Source of the DNA: Dolomitihabitans soli
Lineage (GTDB): Bacteria; Actinomycetota; Actinomycetes; Streptosporangiales; Streptosporangiaceae
Reading direction: 5' to 3'
Length of the DNA: 64,000 bases
Assembly: GCF_022213955.1 (NCBI RefSeq)
Contig: NZ_JAKNTW010000002.1
Location: 372,001 to 436,000, forward strand
Shown here: piece by piece, positions 9,171 through 18,753 of the stretch
Layout: each line of letters begins with the position of its first letter
How positions within the stretch are numbered: position 1 is the stretch's first letter
Notes under the pieces: model-generated
The model's input: only the letters and a program-made list of their open reading frames with translations
The model's database searches: none
What the model was told of the DNA's origin: nothing
Position numbers and translations under genes: made by a program

Positions 9171-9944
9171 ATGCGCATGACGCTGACGATCATCGGGGCT
9201 ATGCGGCAGGAGGAGATCTGGAACGTCGACAGCGCCCAGAGCTATGACACGCCGGGCGCCGGCATGTTCGCGCCCGAGGTCCTGGGGCCGACCGTGGACC
9301 GCCTCGCCGACCTCGCGGGCGATGGACGGGCCCTTGAGTTCGCCATCGGAACCGGCCGGGTGGCCATCCCGCTCGCCGAGCGAGGGGTGCCTGTCACCGG
9401 CATCGAACTGTCCCACCCGATGATCGACCAGCTACGGACGAAGGCAGCCGAACCGACGATCCCAGTGATCGTCGGCGACATGGCGACCGCCACCGCCCCG
9501 GGGAAGTACACGCTCGTCTATCTGGTCTACAACACGATTTCGAACCTGCTCACCCAGACCGAGCAGGTCGCGTGCTTCCGCAACGCCGCCCGTCATCTCC
9601 TGCCCGGCGGCCGGTTCGTGATCGAGCTGTGGGTGCCCGAGCTGCGCAAGCTTCCGCCAGGTCAGCAGGCCACGGTGTGGGGTTCCGCGCCGGGCTACAT
9701 CGGCTTGGACACCTACGACGTGCTGCGCCAGCAGGTCGTGTCACACCATTTCTCGTTCGACGAGAGCCGGCAGGCCACGTTGTTCCGCAGCCCGCACCGC
9801 TACATCTGGCCGTCCGAGCTCGACCTCATGGCCCAGTTGGCCGGGTTCGAGCTGGAGACCAGGCACGCGGACTGGGCCGGAGCGGAGTTCACCGAGGAAT
9901 CGCGTTCGCACGTATCCGTCTACCGCATCCCGCCGGACCGCTGA
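9171..9944 (+). CDS. Class I SAM-dependent methyltransferase
   Basis: A Rossmann-fold methyltransferase of up to 257 residues. Motif I is ALEFAIGTGRVAIPLA, with the acidic end of strand beta-2 in GVPVTGIELSHPMIDQL and motif II-like GDMATATAPGKYTLVYLVYN. The C-terminus has the small-molecule methyltransferase pattern. The start is uncertain: ATG at 9171 or 9177 (GGTGG upstream), or ATG at 9201 (MRQEEIWN), where homologous proteins usually begin. No neighbouring pathway gene identifies the substrate. Confidence 0.88.
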   Translation: MRMTLTIIGAMRQEEIWNVDSAQSYDTPGAGMFAPEVLGPTVDRLADLAGDGRALEFAIGTGRVAIPLAERGVPVTGIELSHPMIDQLRTKAAEPTIPVIVGDMATATAPGKYTLVYLVYNTISNLLTQTEQVACFRNAARHLLPGGRFVIELWVPELRKLPPGQQATVWGSAPGYIGLDTYDVLRQQVVSHHFSFDESRQATLFRSPHRYIWPSELDLMAQLAGFELETRHADWAGAEFTEESRSHVSVYRIPPDR

Positions 9945-9972
9945 CGCCGGTGAATTCGCCCGGCGCACGGCG

Positions 9973-12324
9973 TCAGCGGAGGAGGACACGAACGGTCCGG
10001 CCACGGGCGGCCGGGTCGTCGGGCCAGCGGAGGAGGGTGCGATGCCCGTCGGTCTGGATGACCGCGCCATCCGCGCTGACCGACAGGTCGGTGTCGATGG
10101 CGGCGGCGTCGCCGATGCCCCGCCGGCGAAGAAGCAGAGGGCCGGCCGCCTCGCAGGTCGACCAGGCGAGGACGCCGTGGGCCAGCCGTACGGCCAGCGG
10201 GAGCATGAGTCCTGAGCGGGCAGGCAGGTGAAGGCGGTGGCCGTCGAGGAGCGGGGTGCCGTCGCGGTGCATGACGAGTGACTGGTCGGCGGGGCTGACG
10301 TTGAGTACGTGCAGGAGGCGCTGGCCGGCGGCGTCGAGGGTCGAGGTCACGACGATGCCGGGGAAGGGGCCGTCGTGCGTGTGGCGGGGGCGGGCGCCGA
10401 GCCTGGCGAGCAGGGCGGTCCAGAAGTCCAGGTGGCAGGGGTAGTCGCAGGTGAGCACCACCGCGCGGCCTGAACCCGCGCGGACCTCCGCCCCGACGGC
10501 GTGACCGGTCGTGACGTCCCGCGCGAACACGTCGGCCCGGTCCGGGTCGGTCGGGGTGAGCGGTTGGAGCACGCCCACGCGGACCTCGGCGGGCTCGGCG
10601 GGACAGCGGACGGAGGGGAAGTGCTGGGCGGTGCCCTCCACCAGTGGCCCGGCCCGCAGCCCGAGGGCGTCAGCCAGGATCGTGCAGGGAGTCCCGTCCA
10701 CGTCGCGGACCGGGAGAACCCCGGCGAGCAACAGCCGGCCGCCCGCCAGGACGTGGTCTGCCACCCGCCGTTGCACCCCGGCTGCCAGGGTGGAGGCGCT
10801 GGCCAGCACGAGCACTCGTGCCCTGTCCAGTTCGCCGGGCTCCTGCAGGTCGATCGCGGGGAAGGAGAAGCCGGACAGCAGCAGGGCGCGGGCGAGAATG
10901 TCGCGGGGACCCATGCCGCGGAAACGTTCGAGGTCGGCGACCACGGCGGCGCGCTCGGCGTCACCCGGGTGGCAGTACTCGGTCAGGTAGTGGTCGGGGA
11001 CGAACGCGAGTGCGAGGCCGTCGTGTTCCTCGTCCATGTCGGCGAGCAGGTGGGCCGACCCGCGTACGGCCTGCGTCACCTCCCGGGTGGCCTGGTACGT
11101 CATGCCGGGGACGCCCTCCGGCCCGATGGGAGCGGCGAAGCCGTGACGTTCGCCGGTGAAGGCGATGCGGTCGTTGCCGTCGCCCGAGGGGAGGTCGAGC
11201 GGAGGGTTGACGCCGCCGGCGAAGAGGTAGTAGTTGATCAGCCGGTTGCCCTGGGCGACGCAGAGGCGGGTCTTGAGATCGACCGCCGAGGGAGGCACCT
11301 GCTGGGCGAGGTCCTCGCCGTAGTCGCCGCTGCCCGCCTCGAATTCCAGGGAGGTGAGCGGCTGGTCGGCGTCGTGCACGGCGGCCATGAAGGCATTGCC
11401 GACATAGAGGTCGGCGACGTTCTGCACGGTGAGATCGCCGAGATAGTGGTCGGAGCCCGACGTCATCTGGGGCTTGCCCCGGTAGCCGCGGTAGAGCTGG
11501 CTGATCCCGATGGGGTAGGTGCGGCCCCGGCCGCCTCCGGTGCCGTGGATGTTGATCAGGAACGGCACTCCGCACACGCCATGCGATTCCGCCTGCTTCC
11601 GGAGGAAGTCGATGTAGCGGGCGTATCTATCGCGGTGGTAGTCGCCAAGATCGTGATGCAGCGCCGGCGCGGAGCCGGTGGGCGACCGTACGCCGGGCCC
11701 GTGGCGCCCGCCGGACCAGGCGGCGAAGTCGGCGAGGACCACGTCGGTGAGGTCGGGGCTGTTGCTGACCCAGGAGAGCATCCCGATCTCGTTGTCGAGC
11801 TGCACGGCGGCGACCGGTCCGCCCCGGGTCACCAGGTTGGCGGCCAGCACGGGCATGATCGCGGCATACCAGCCGGAGACCTCGTCGAGGAAGGCGGGAG
11901 ACAGATAGTCGATGGTGCGGGTGGGGGCCGGCGCGCCGTCCCAGCCGACCGGGTGGACCTCGGGGTGTTCGTCGTAGACGCGGTACGGGATGCCCTCGTT
12001 CTTCAGCTCGGCCATCACGAACGGGCCGGGCCGGGCGATCACCAACAGGTCGCGCTCGGCCGCGAGGCGGAGGAAGGAGACGAGGTCGCGGTGCTCCGCC
12101 GTACGGCCGGCGAGGTCGACGGCGCCGTCGGGGAGCTCGTGGACCAGCCACGGCATGTAGGTCGCGACGGCGGTGCAGCCGATCTCCGCGAGCCGATCGA
12201 GGCGGTTCGCCCAGTCGTGCCGACGCAACCGGAAATAGTGCACTTCACCGGACATCACAAGCTCCGGCCTACCGTCCACCAGGATCCTGCGCCTGCTGAG
12301 GCGGACACTCCGCACGTCGGTCAT
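9973..12324 (-). CDS. GH35-type beta-galactosidase
   Basis: Predicted cytoplasmic glycoside hydrolase of 783 residues with an N-terminal TIM barrel typical of family GH35. It has GEVHYFRLRRHDWANRL, RPGPFVMAE(L), proton donor Glu in QLDNEIGML, and the likely nucleophile Glu in LEFEAGSGDYG. The C-terminal half holds a Rossmann-like and beta-rich domains and no signal peptide. ATG 12324 is preferred to an upstream in-frame start because GGAGAGGA lies ahead of it. Divergent from the LacI gene, with a candidate LacI box at 12396-12409. It probably degrades oligosaccharides imported by the ABC system at 13457-18753. Confidence 0.85.
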   Translation of the reverse strand: MTDVRSVRLSRRRILVDGRPELVMSGEVHYFRLRRHDWANRLDRLAEIGCTAVATYMPWLVHELPDGAVDLAGRTAEHRDLVSFLRLAAERDLLVIARPGPFVMAELKNEGIPYRVYDEHPEVHPVGWDGAPAPTRTIDYLSPAFLDEVSGWYAAIMPVLAANLVTRGGPVAAVQLDNEIGMLSWVSNSPDLTDVVLADFAAWSGGRHGPGVRSPTGSAPALHHDLGDYHRDRYARYIDFLRKQAESHGVCGVPFLINIHGTGGGRGRTYPIGISQLYRGYRGKPQMTSGSDHYLGDLTVQNVADLYVGNAFMAAVHDADQPLTSLEFEAGSGDYGEDLAQQVPPSAVDLKTRLCVAQGNRLINYYLFAGGVNPPLDLPSGDGNDRIAFTGERHGFAAPIGPEGVPGMTYQATREVTQAVRGSAHLLADMDEEHDGLALAFVPDHYLTEYCHPGDAERAAVVADLERFRGMGPRDILARALLLSGFSFPAIDLQEPGELDRARVLVLASASTLAAGVQRRVADHVLAGGRLLLAGVLPVRDVDGTPCTILADALGLRAGPLVEGTAQHFPSVRCPAEPAEVRVGVLQPLTPTDPDRADVFARDVTTGHAVGAEVRAGSGRAVVLTCDYPCHLDFWTALLARLGARPRHTHDGPFPGIVVTSTLDAAGQRLLHVLNVSPADQSLVMHRDGTPLLDGHRLHLPARSGLMLPLAVRLAHGVLAWSTCEAAGPLLLRRRGIGDAAAIDTDLSVSADGAVIQTDGHRTLLRWPDDPAARGRTVRVLLR

Positions 12325-12395
12325 GTGACCGCGTCCTCTCCGGAGAATGCCGGTCCGGGCCTTGCCGCGCATCCGGATCCTCACATATGGTCCCT

Positions 12396-12409
12396 GAAAA
12401 CGGTTACTG
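12396..12409. promoter_or_regulatory. Candidate LacI operator (copy 1)
   Basis: GAAAACGGTTACTG lies between the GH35 and LacI start codons, followed by AACGTTAC. Twelve of 14 bases match the reverse complement of 20614-20627, upstream of the GH39 gene. This fits the A/T-flanked CG-centred operators of LacI-family proteins. Confidence 0.55.
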
Positions 12410-12432
12410 CAACGTTACGGCGAGGGTGACAG

Positions 12433-13431
12433 ATGGGCAACAGGCGTCTCACGGTGCGAGAGATAGCCAAAATCGCCGAAGTGTCGGTGGCGACCGTCTC
12501 CCGGGTCTCGCGCGGCACCGGCCAGGTGAGCCCCGAGATGCGGGAGCGGGTTCTCCGGGTCATCGAGGAGCACGGCTACCAGCCGAGCCAGATGGGTCGC
12601 GCGCTGGCCGAGCGGAAGCACGGCTCGGTGGCGATCGTCTTTCCCGGCCTGAGCGGGCCGTACTTCTCGGAACTGATCCAGGGCTTCGAGTCGGAGGTCG
12701 TGGAGGCGGGGGCCGGCGTGCACATCATGGCCACCCACAACCGGGCGACGGCCGACGCGGACGTGCTGGCGTTGGCGTCCCGGGTGGACGGCATCGCCGT
12801 ACACGGCGGCACGGTCAGCACCGAGACCGTCCAGCAGCTCTCCGCCACCGTCCCCGTGGTGATGCTCGCCGGGTGGCCGCTGGACGGCATCCCCGCCGTT
12901 CGCGCGGACAACTCGGCGATCGGCAAGCTGACCAGGCACCTGCTCGTCGATCACGGCTACCGCAAGCTGGCCTTCGTCGGAAACCCCGGCGGGTCACCGG
13001 ACGTGACCGAGCGGTGGGAGGCGTTCCTCGCGGCTCACCGCGACGCGCGAGTGGCCGCCCCACGCAATCCGGTACGGCTGGGCCTGCAACAATCCGACGG
13101 CGTCATCGCGGCGGGCGAACTGCTCGACGGCCGCAGCCGGCCACGTGCCGTCGTCTGCGCCAACGACGAGACCGCCCTCGGAGTCCTCATCGGAGCCCTG
13201 GGCCGGGGCCTGTCCGTACCCGGTGACGTGGCCATCACCGGCTTCGACGACGTGCCGATGTCGTCGCTGGTGCAACCGGGCCTGACCACGGTCAGGCAAC
13301 CGATCCGCGAGCTGGGAGCGACCACCGCCCGGTTGCTCATCTCGGGGGTCGGCGGGCGAGGCGCGGTCATGGACGCGGTACTCGCCACCGAGCTGGTTCT
13401 GCGGGACAGCTGCGGCTGCGTCCGCGCCTGA
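12433..13431 (+). CDS. LacI family transcriptional regulator
   Basis: A 332-residue LacI/GalR repressor. The N-terminal HTH and hinge contain TVREIAKIAEVSVATVSRVSRG and GYQPSQMGRALAE. The C-terminal periplasmic-binding-like domain includes the effector and dimer segments GDVAITGFDDVPMSSLVQPGLTTV. It sits between the divergent GH35 gene and the co-directional importer genes (25 bp to the binding-protein gene). It is expected to repress the local glycan-use genes until an oligosaccharide is present. The boxes at 12396-12409 and 20614-20627 are its likely targets. Confidence 0.95.
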   Translation: MGNRRLTVREIAKIAEVSVATVSRVSRGTGQVSPEMRERVLRVIEEHGYQPSQMGRALAERKHGSVAIVFPGLSGPYFSELIQGFESEVVEAGAGVHIMATHNRATADADVLALASRVDGIAVHGGTVSTETVQQLSATVPVVMLAGWPLDGIPAVRADNSAIGKLTRHLLVDHGYRKLAFVGNPGGSPDVTERWEAFLAAHRDARVAAPRNPVRLGLQQSDGVIAAGELLDGRSRPRAVVCANDETALGVLIGALGRGLSVPGDVAITGFDDVPMSSLVQPGLTTVRQPIRELGATTARLLISGVGGRGAVMDAVLATELVLRDSCGCVRA

Positions 13432-13456
13432 ACACCCAATCTGGAGGATCAAGCCG

Positions 13457-15112
13457 ATGAGACGCCACACCCCCGTCTGGATGACCGTCGCCGTCCTCGC
13501 GCTCGCAGGCTGTACCGGTACCGAAGGATCGAGCGGCACCACCGCCACCGCTCCGGGCATGGTCGACTTCCTCGACTACGGGGACTTCGGCGGCGGGACG
13601 GCGCCACAGGCCAACTACAACCCCTACCTGGACGCCACCAGGCTCGGCGCCACCGACTACATGTACGAGAAGCTGATGGTCTTCGACAACTACTCGTGCA
13701 CGCCGCGCCCCTGGCTGGCGACGGGCTTCGAGTGGACCGACCCTCGGACGCTGGTCCTCAAGCTGCGTTCCGGGGTGAAGTGGACCGACGGCCAGACGCT
13801 CACCGCCGAGGACGTCGCCTTCAGTTACCAGCTGATCAAGAAGCACGAGGCGCTCGACACCCAGGGCCTGTGGAACTTTCTGAGCTCGGTCGAGGCCACC
13901 GGTGAATCCACGATCACCATGAAATTCGACGAACCGGGCGCCTCGGTGTTCACAATGGCGATCAACGTGCCGGTCGTGCCCGAGCACACCTGGTCCAAGA
14001 TCCCCGACCCGGTCACCTTCGTGAACACCGACAAACCCGTGAGCAGCGGGCCGTACACGGTCAAGGCGTTCAACCCGCAGCAGCTCACCATCGAGCGGAA
14101 TCCCGCCTACTGGCAGGCCGACAAGATCAAGGTGCAGGAGATCCGCTTCCACAAGGCGGACGGCGGCGGGCCCATCGACCAGCTCAAGCTCAGCCGTGGG
14201 GAGTACGACCACAACGCGATGTTCGTGCCCGACGTCAAGAAGGCGTACGTCGATCGTGATCCCGAGCACAACCACTACTGGTATCCGCCGGGCGGCACCA
14301 TCAGCGCGTACCTCAACCTCACCAGGGCCCCCTTCGACGACGTGGCCTTCCGCAAGGCCCTGACCACCGCCTTCGACCACCAGGAGATCATCGAGAAGGC
14401 GCAGCTCGGCTACGTGGACCAGGCGAGCCAGACCGGCCTCATCGTGCCCGCGCACAACAAGTGGCTGCCGGCCGGACTCCCTGGCAACGGGCTGGTCAAA
14501 TACGATGCCGCCGCGACCGACGCCGCGCTCACCGCCGCCGGCTACCGCAAGGACGGTACGGGCCGCCGACTGGGCAAGGACGGCAAGCCGATCGCGTTCA
14601 CCTTCAAGGTGCCCGGCACCTACACCGACTGGGTGGCCGCCGCCGAGATCGTCGTCGACGGCCTCAAGGCGCAGGGCTTCGACGTCGCCATGGAGACGCC
14701 CGACCCGCAGACCTACGAGAAGGACCGGGCGATCGGCGACTACGACGCGCTGTTCGGCGCGTACGGCGGCTCGTGCAACATGTACCGCAACCTCGCCGAC
14801 CCGCTGAGCGGCGACCTGAGCGCGCCGATCGGGAAGAAGGCGCGGAGCAACTACATCCGGTGGCACGACAAGGAGACCGACCGGCTGCTGGAGGAGCTGC
14901 GCGTCGCCACCGACGAGGCCACCCAGAAGGAGGCCATCGCGGGAGTGACCAAGGTGATGATGGAGCAGGTGCCGATGATTCCGCTCTGGTACGGCGCCAA
15001 GTGGTACCAGTACCAGACGGACAAGGCGATCGGCTGGCCGGAGGAGAAGAATCCCTACGCGTCTCCCGGCGACAATCTGCTGATCATCACGAACCTGCGG
15101 CCGACCGGCTGA
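13457..15112 (+). CDS. ABC importer substrate-binding lipoprotein (SBP_bac_5)
   Basis: A 551-residue extracytoplasmic binding protein of the oligopeptide/oligosaccharide class. The signal peptide ends in lipobox LAGC (Cys at about 21), so it is lipid-anchored. Family-5 features include LVLKLRSGVKWTDGQTLTAEDVAFSY and GPYTVKAFNPQQLTIERNPAYW. Context (LacI regulator, GH35, GH39) indicates sugar oligomers such as xylo- or galacto-oligosaccharides rather than peptides, as seen for several family-5 proteins. First gene of a five-part importer operon. Confidence 0.93.
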   Translation: MRRHTPVWMTVAVLALAGCTGTEGSSGTTATAPGMVDFLDYGDFGGGTAPQANYNPYLDATRLGATDYMYEKLMVFDNYSCTPRPWLATGFEWTDPRTLVLKLRSGVKWTDGQTLTAEDVAFSYQLIKKHEALDTQGLWNFLSSVEATGESTITMKFDEPGASVFTMAINVPVVPEHTWSKIPDPVTFVNTDKPVSSGPYTVKAFNPQQLTIERNPAYWQADKIKVQEIRFHKADGGGPIDQLKLSRGEYDHNAMFVPDVKKAYVDRDPEHNHYWYPPGGTISAYLNLTRAPFDDVAFRKALTTAFDHQEIIEKAQLGYVDQASQTGLIVPAHNKWLPAGLPGNGLVKYDAAATDAALTAAGYRKDGTGRRLGKDGKPIAFTFKVPGTYTDWVAAAEIVVDGLKAQGFDVAMETPDPQTYEKDRAIGDYDALFGAYGGSCNMYRNLADPLSGDLSAPIGKKARSNYIRWHDKETDRLLEELRVATDEATQKEAIAGVTKVMMEQVPMIPLWYGAKWYQYQTDKAIGWPEEKNPYASPGDNLLIITNLRPTG

Positions 15113-15114
15113 TC

Positions 15115-16110
15115 ATGAGGTACTTCCTCCGCCGCGCGGGCTTCTTCGCCGCCACGTTGTGGGCGGCGGTCACGCTGAACTTCCTCATCCCGCGCCTGCA
15201 ACCGGGAGACCCGGCGGAGGCCATCGTCAGCAGGTTGAGCGGTGAGACCAGGATCGTCGATCCGGCCCAGGTGGAGGCCATCCGCAAGATGCTCGGCGTG
15301 CCGGGCGGCAACCTGCTCGCACAGTACGGCGACTACCTGTCGGCGGTGCTCGCGGGCGACTTCGGGGTCTCCTACACGTACTTCCCCTACACCGTCACGC
15401 ACATGATCGCCGAGGGGCTGCCGTGGACGGTGGTCCTCGTCGGGGTCACGCAGGTCGTCTCCTTCGTGGCCGGCACGCTCCTCGGCGCGTGGGCGGCCTA
15501 CCGGCGCAACAGCCGGGTCGACTCGTTGATCACACTGGGTTCGACGTTCGTCGGCACCCTGCCCTTCTTCTGGCTCGCGCTGGTGCTCATCTACGTCTTC
15601 GGCTTCACCCTCAACTGGTTCCCCGCGCAGGGCGGCTACGGCGGCGGCAGCAGCCCCGGCTGGACCTGGGCGTTCTTCTCCGACGCCGTCCAGCACAGCG
15701 TCCTGCCCGCGCTGTCCCTGCTGATCGTCGGTCCGGTCGGCTGGATCATCGGCATGCGCAACAACATGGTGCAGACCCTCGGCGAGGACTACGCACGGCT
15801 GGCCCGCGCCAGGGGCCTGACCCGGCGCAGGATCGCCCTCACCTACGGCGCGCGGATCGCGGTGCTGCCGAACGTCACCGGCTTCGCCATCGCGCTCGGC
15901 GGCATCCTCGGCGGAACCGTCCTCGTCGAATCGGTCTTCAACTACCCGGGGCTCGGCCGGATGATGCTGGAGGCCGTCTCCAACCGCGACTACCCGCTGA
16001 TGCAGGCGCTGTTCCTGTTCATCACGATCGGGGTGCTGGCGGCCAACTTCCTGGCCGACGTGCTGTACGGCGTGCTCGATCCGAGGGTGCGCGGGGAGGA
16101 GGCGGCATGA
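15115..16110 (+). CDS. ABC importer permease (DppB-like)
   Basis: A 331-residue inner-membrane permease with an N-terminal helix, the family motif FLIPRLQPGDPAEAIVSRL, and the cytoplasmic EAA loop (EDYARLARARGLTRRRIALTYGAR) near residue 225. ATG 15115 lies 2 bp after the binding-protein stop. It forms the translocation pore with the permease at 16107-16988 and is driven by the fused ATPase at 16990-18753. Confidence 0.95.
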   Translation: MRYFLRRAGFFAATLWAAVTLNFLIPRLQPGDPAEAIVSRLSGETRIVDPAQVEAIRKMLGVPGGNLLAQYGDYLSAVLAGDFGVSYTYFPYTVTHMIAEGLPWTVVLVGVTQVVSFVAGTLLGAWAAYRRNSRVDSLITLGSTFVGTLPFFWLALVLIYVFGFTLNWFPAQGGYGGGSSPGWTWAFFSDAVQHSVLPALSLLIVGPVGWIIGMRNNMVQTLGEDYARLARARGLTRRRIALTYGARIAVLPNVTGFAIALGGILGGTVLVESVFNYPGLGRMMLEAVSNRDYPLMQALFLFITIGVLAANFLADVLYGVLDPRVRGEEAA

Positions 16111-16988
16111 CGGAGGCGGCCCAGGTCGCGGCGGGCAGGCCGGCGCGGCTCCCTGGCTGGTTCGTCATCCTGTGGCGCAACCGCAAGTGCCGGATCGGTC
16201 TGGTCATGCTGCTCGTCTTCGTGGCGCTGGCCGTACTGGCTCCGTGGATCACGCCGTACGGCCCGCGCGAGGACGACTATCCGCCGTCGATCGGCCCGGT
16301 GGCGGAGCACTGGCTGGGCACCACCGCCCGGGGCGAGGACGTGCTCTCCCAGCTCATCCACGGCGCGCGGACCTCGCTGCTCGTCGGCCTGGCCGCCGGG
16401 GTGCTCTCGACCGTCATCGCCCTCGCCGTCGGGCTCACCGCCGGTTACCTGCGCGGCCTGGTGGACGAGGTGCTGTCGTTCTTCACCAACGTGGCTCTCG
16501 TCGTCCCGGTGCTGCCGCTCATGGTGACGCTGGCGGCGTACGCGCCGGTCAAGGGCCTGTGGCTGATCATCTTCGTGATCAGCGTCACCGGCTGGGCGTA
16601 CGGCGCGCGGATCAAGCGATCGCAGATCATCACGCTACGCACCCGCGACTACATCACGGCCGCCAAGTTCGCGGGCGACTCCACGGCCCGCATCATCGTG
16701 CGCGAGATCATGCCCAACATGACCTCGCTGATCGTGGTCGGCTTCATGGGGGCCTGCCTGGGGGCGATCGGTGGCGAGGCGGGGCTGGCCTTCCTCGGCC
16801 TCGGCGATCCGCAGACCACGAGCTGGGGGACCATGCTCAACCAGGCCAACAACGGCGGCGCGATGCTCACCGGGCAGTGGGCCTGGCTGGTCGCGCCGGG
16901 CCTGGCGTTCGCCGCGCTGATGACCGCGCTGACCCTGATCAACTTCGGCGTCGACGCGCTGAGCAACCCGCATCTCAGGGAGGACTGA
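16107..16988 (+). CDS. ABC importer permease (DppC-like)
   Basis: Second pore subunit, 293 residues. It has an N-terminal OppC-type segment with one helix, periplasmic HWLGTTARGEDVLSQLIHGARTS region and an EAA loop near ITLRTRDYITAAKFAGDSTARI. The ATG overlaps the preceding stop (ATGA, 16107-16110), showing translational coupling. Confidence 0.95.
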   Translation: MTEAAQVAAGRPARLPGWFVILWRNRKCRIGLVMLLVFVALAVLAPWITPYGPREDDYPPSIGPVAEHWLGTTARGEDVLSQLIHGARTSLLVGLAAGVLSTVIALAVGLTAGYLRGLVDEVLSFFTNVALVVPVLPLMVTLAAYAPVKGLWLIIFVISVTGWAYGARIKRSQIITLRTRDYITAAKFAGDSTARIIVREIMPNMTSLIVVGFMGACLGAIGGEAGLAFLGLGDPQTTSWGTMLNQANNGGAMLTGQWAWLVAPGLAFAALMTALTLINFGVDALSNPHLRED

Positions 16989-16989
16989 C

Positions 16990-18753
16990 ATGGCGCTGCT
17001 CGAAGTGCGCGAACTCTCGGTCACCTACCGCCCCCGCGACGGCGTGCCTGTCCGCGCGGTGGACCGGGTCAGCTTCGACGTCGCCGAAGGCGAGTTCGTG
17101 GGGCTGCTCGGCGAGTCCGGCTGCGGCAAGTCGACCCTCGGCAACGCCGTACTCCGGCTGCTGGACAAACCCGCCGCGATCACCGGCGGCACGGTCGTCT
17201 TCGACGGCACCGACATCACCACGGCCAGGGAGGAGACCCTGCGCTCGATGCGCTGGGCGCGGATCTCCACGGTGTTCCAGAGCAGCATGAACTCGCTGAA
17301 TCCCGTCATCACGGTGGGGGCGCAGTTCGAGGACACCTTCCAGGCGCACGGGATCGACCCCGGACACCGGGCAGCGGAACTGCTGGCGATGGTCTCGCTC
17401 GATCCGGTGGTGCTGCGGCGGTTCCCGCACGAGCTGTCGGGCGGCATGAAGCAGCGGGTCGCGCTCGCCCTGGCGCTCGCCCTCTCCCCCCGGTTCGTGC
17501 TGCTCGACGAGCCGACCACCGGCCTGGACGTCGTGGTGCAGCGCAGCATCCTGGACCGGCTGCGCGAACTGCAGGTGGAGCTGGGGTTCGCGGTGCTGTT
17601 CATCAGCCACGATCTCGGCACGGTCATGGAGATGGCCGACCGGGTCATGGTGATGTACGCCGGGGAGATCGTGGAGGACCAGCCGGCCAGGGCGATGACG
17701 GCCGCCCAGCTTCACCCCTACAGCCGGGGCCTGCTCGGCTCCTACGCCGATCCGCGCGCGGCGCAGATCAGCGTCACCTATGTTCCGGGACGGCCACCGG
17801 ACCTGTCCCGGGAGCAGCGGGGCTGCCGGTTCGCGGCCCGCTGCCCGATGGTGGTCGACGCCTGCCTGAGCGAACATCCCGAGCTGCTGCCCGCCGGTCA
17901 GGGGCTGGCTCGTTGCCTGATGGTCGACAGCCCGGCGATCCCCGGCGGGTTCGCCGTCCCAGGACGGGCCCGGGTGGACACCGCCGAAGGCCCGCCGGTG
18001 CTGGCCGTCCGGGATGTGGTGAAGGACTACCGTGGCGGGACGCGAGCGGTCGACAAGGTGTCGTTCGACCTGCACAGCGGCCGGGTGACGGCGTTGGTCG
18101 GCCAGAGCGGGTCCGGAAAGACCACGCTGGCCAAGCTGGTCACCGGGATCGAACGGCCGACGGAGGGGTCCGTGCGGTTCGGCGCCACCGACGTCGGCGC
18201 GTTGCGCGGCCGTAAGCTGCGGGCGTACCGGAGACACGTCCAGCTCGTGTTCCAGGACCCGTTCGCCGCGCTGAATCCCACCAGTACCGTGGCGTACGCG
18301 CTGTCCCGGCCGCTGCGCAATCATCTGGGCCTGTCCGCGGCCGAAGCCGGGGAACGGGCCGCCGACCTGCTCGAGGTCGTCGGCCTGGCACCCGCCGCGC
18401 AGTACCTCGACAAGCTGCCCCACCAGCTCTCCGGCGGCCAGCGCCAGCGCGTGGTGATCGCTCGGGCGCTGGCCCCCGAGCCTGCGATCCTGGTCGCCGA
18501 CGAGCCGATCTCGATGCTCGACGTGTCGATCCGCGCCGAGATCCTGGAACTGCTCGACCGCCTGGCCCGCGACCGCGGCATCGCCATGCTCTACATCACC
18601 CACGACCTGCTCAGCGCACGAATGCTGGCCGACGAGGTGCTGGTGCTGAGTGAGGGCCGGGTGGTGGAGGGCGGCCCGACGCTCCGGGTCATCCGGCACG
18701 CCGAACACGCCTACACCAAACTCCTCCTGGACGCGCTCCCCAAACCGGTCTAG
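16990..18753 (+). CDS. Fused double ABC ATPase (DppD-DppF-like)
   Basis: Two oligopeptide-importer ATPases joined in one 587-residue chain. The first half has Walker A GESGCGKST, signature LSGGMKQRVALAL, Walker B VLLDEPTTGLD and the OppD C-terminal cysteine cluster region (RGCRFAARCPM...ARCLM) that often binds an Fe-S cluster. The second half has GQSGSGKTT, LSGGQRQRVVIARAL and LVADEPISMLD. Such fusions are common in actinomycetes. Its stop overlaps the convergent GH39 stop by 4 bp, leaving no room for a terminator. Confidence 0.95.
   Translation: MALLEVRELSVTYRPRDGVPVRAVDRVSFDVAEGEFVGLLGESGCGKSTLGNAVLRLLDKPAAITGGTVVFDGTDITTAREETLRSMRWARISTVFQSSMNSLNPVITVGAQFEDTFQAHGIDPGHRAAELLAMVSLDPVVLRRFPHELSGGMKQRVALALALALSPRFVLLDEPTTGLDVVVQRSILDRLRELQVELGFAVLFISHDLGTVMEMADRVMVMYAGEIVEDQPARAMTAAQLHPYSRGLLGSYADPRAAQISVTYVPGRPPDLSREQRGCRFAARCPMVVDACLSEHPELLPAGQGLARCLMVDSPAIPGGFAVPGRARVDTAEGPPVLAVRDVVKDYRGGTRAVDKVSFDLHSGRVTALVGQSGSGKTTLAKLVTGIERPTEGSVRFGATDVGALRGRKLRAYRRHVQLVFQDPFAALNPTSTVAYALSRPLRNHLGLSAAEAGERAADLLEVVGLAPAAQYLDKLPHQLSGGQRQRVVIARALAPEPAILVADEPISMLDVSIRAEILELLDRLARDRGIAMLYITHDLLSARMLADEVLVLSEGRVVEGGPTLRVIRHAEHAYTKLLLDALPKPV

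Noticed and set aside
10501-12429. Long plus-strand frame opposite the GH35 gene
   Set aside because: Composition of an antisense shadow; GH35 active-site motifs are clear on the other strand.
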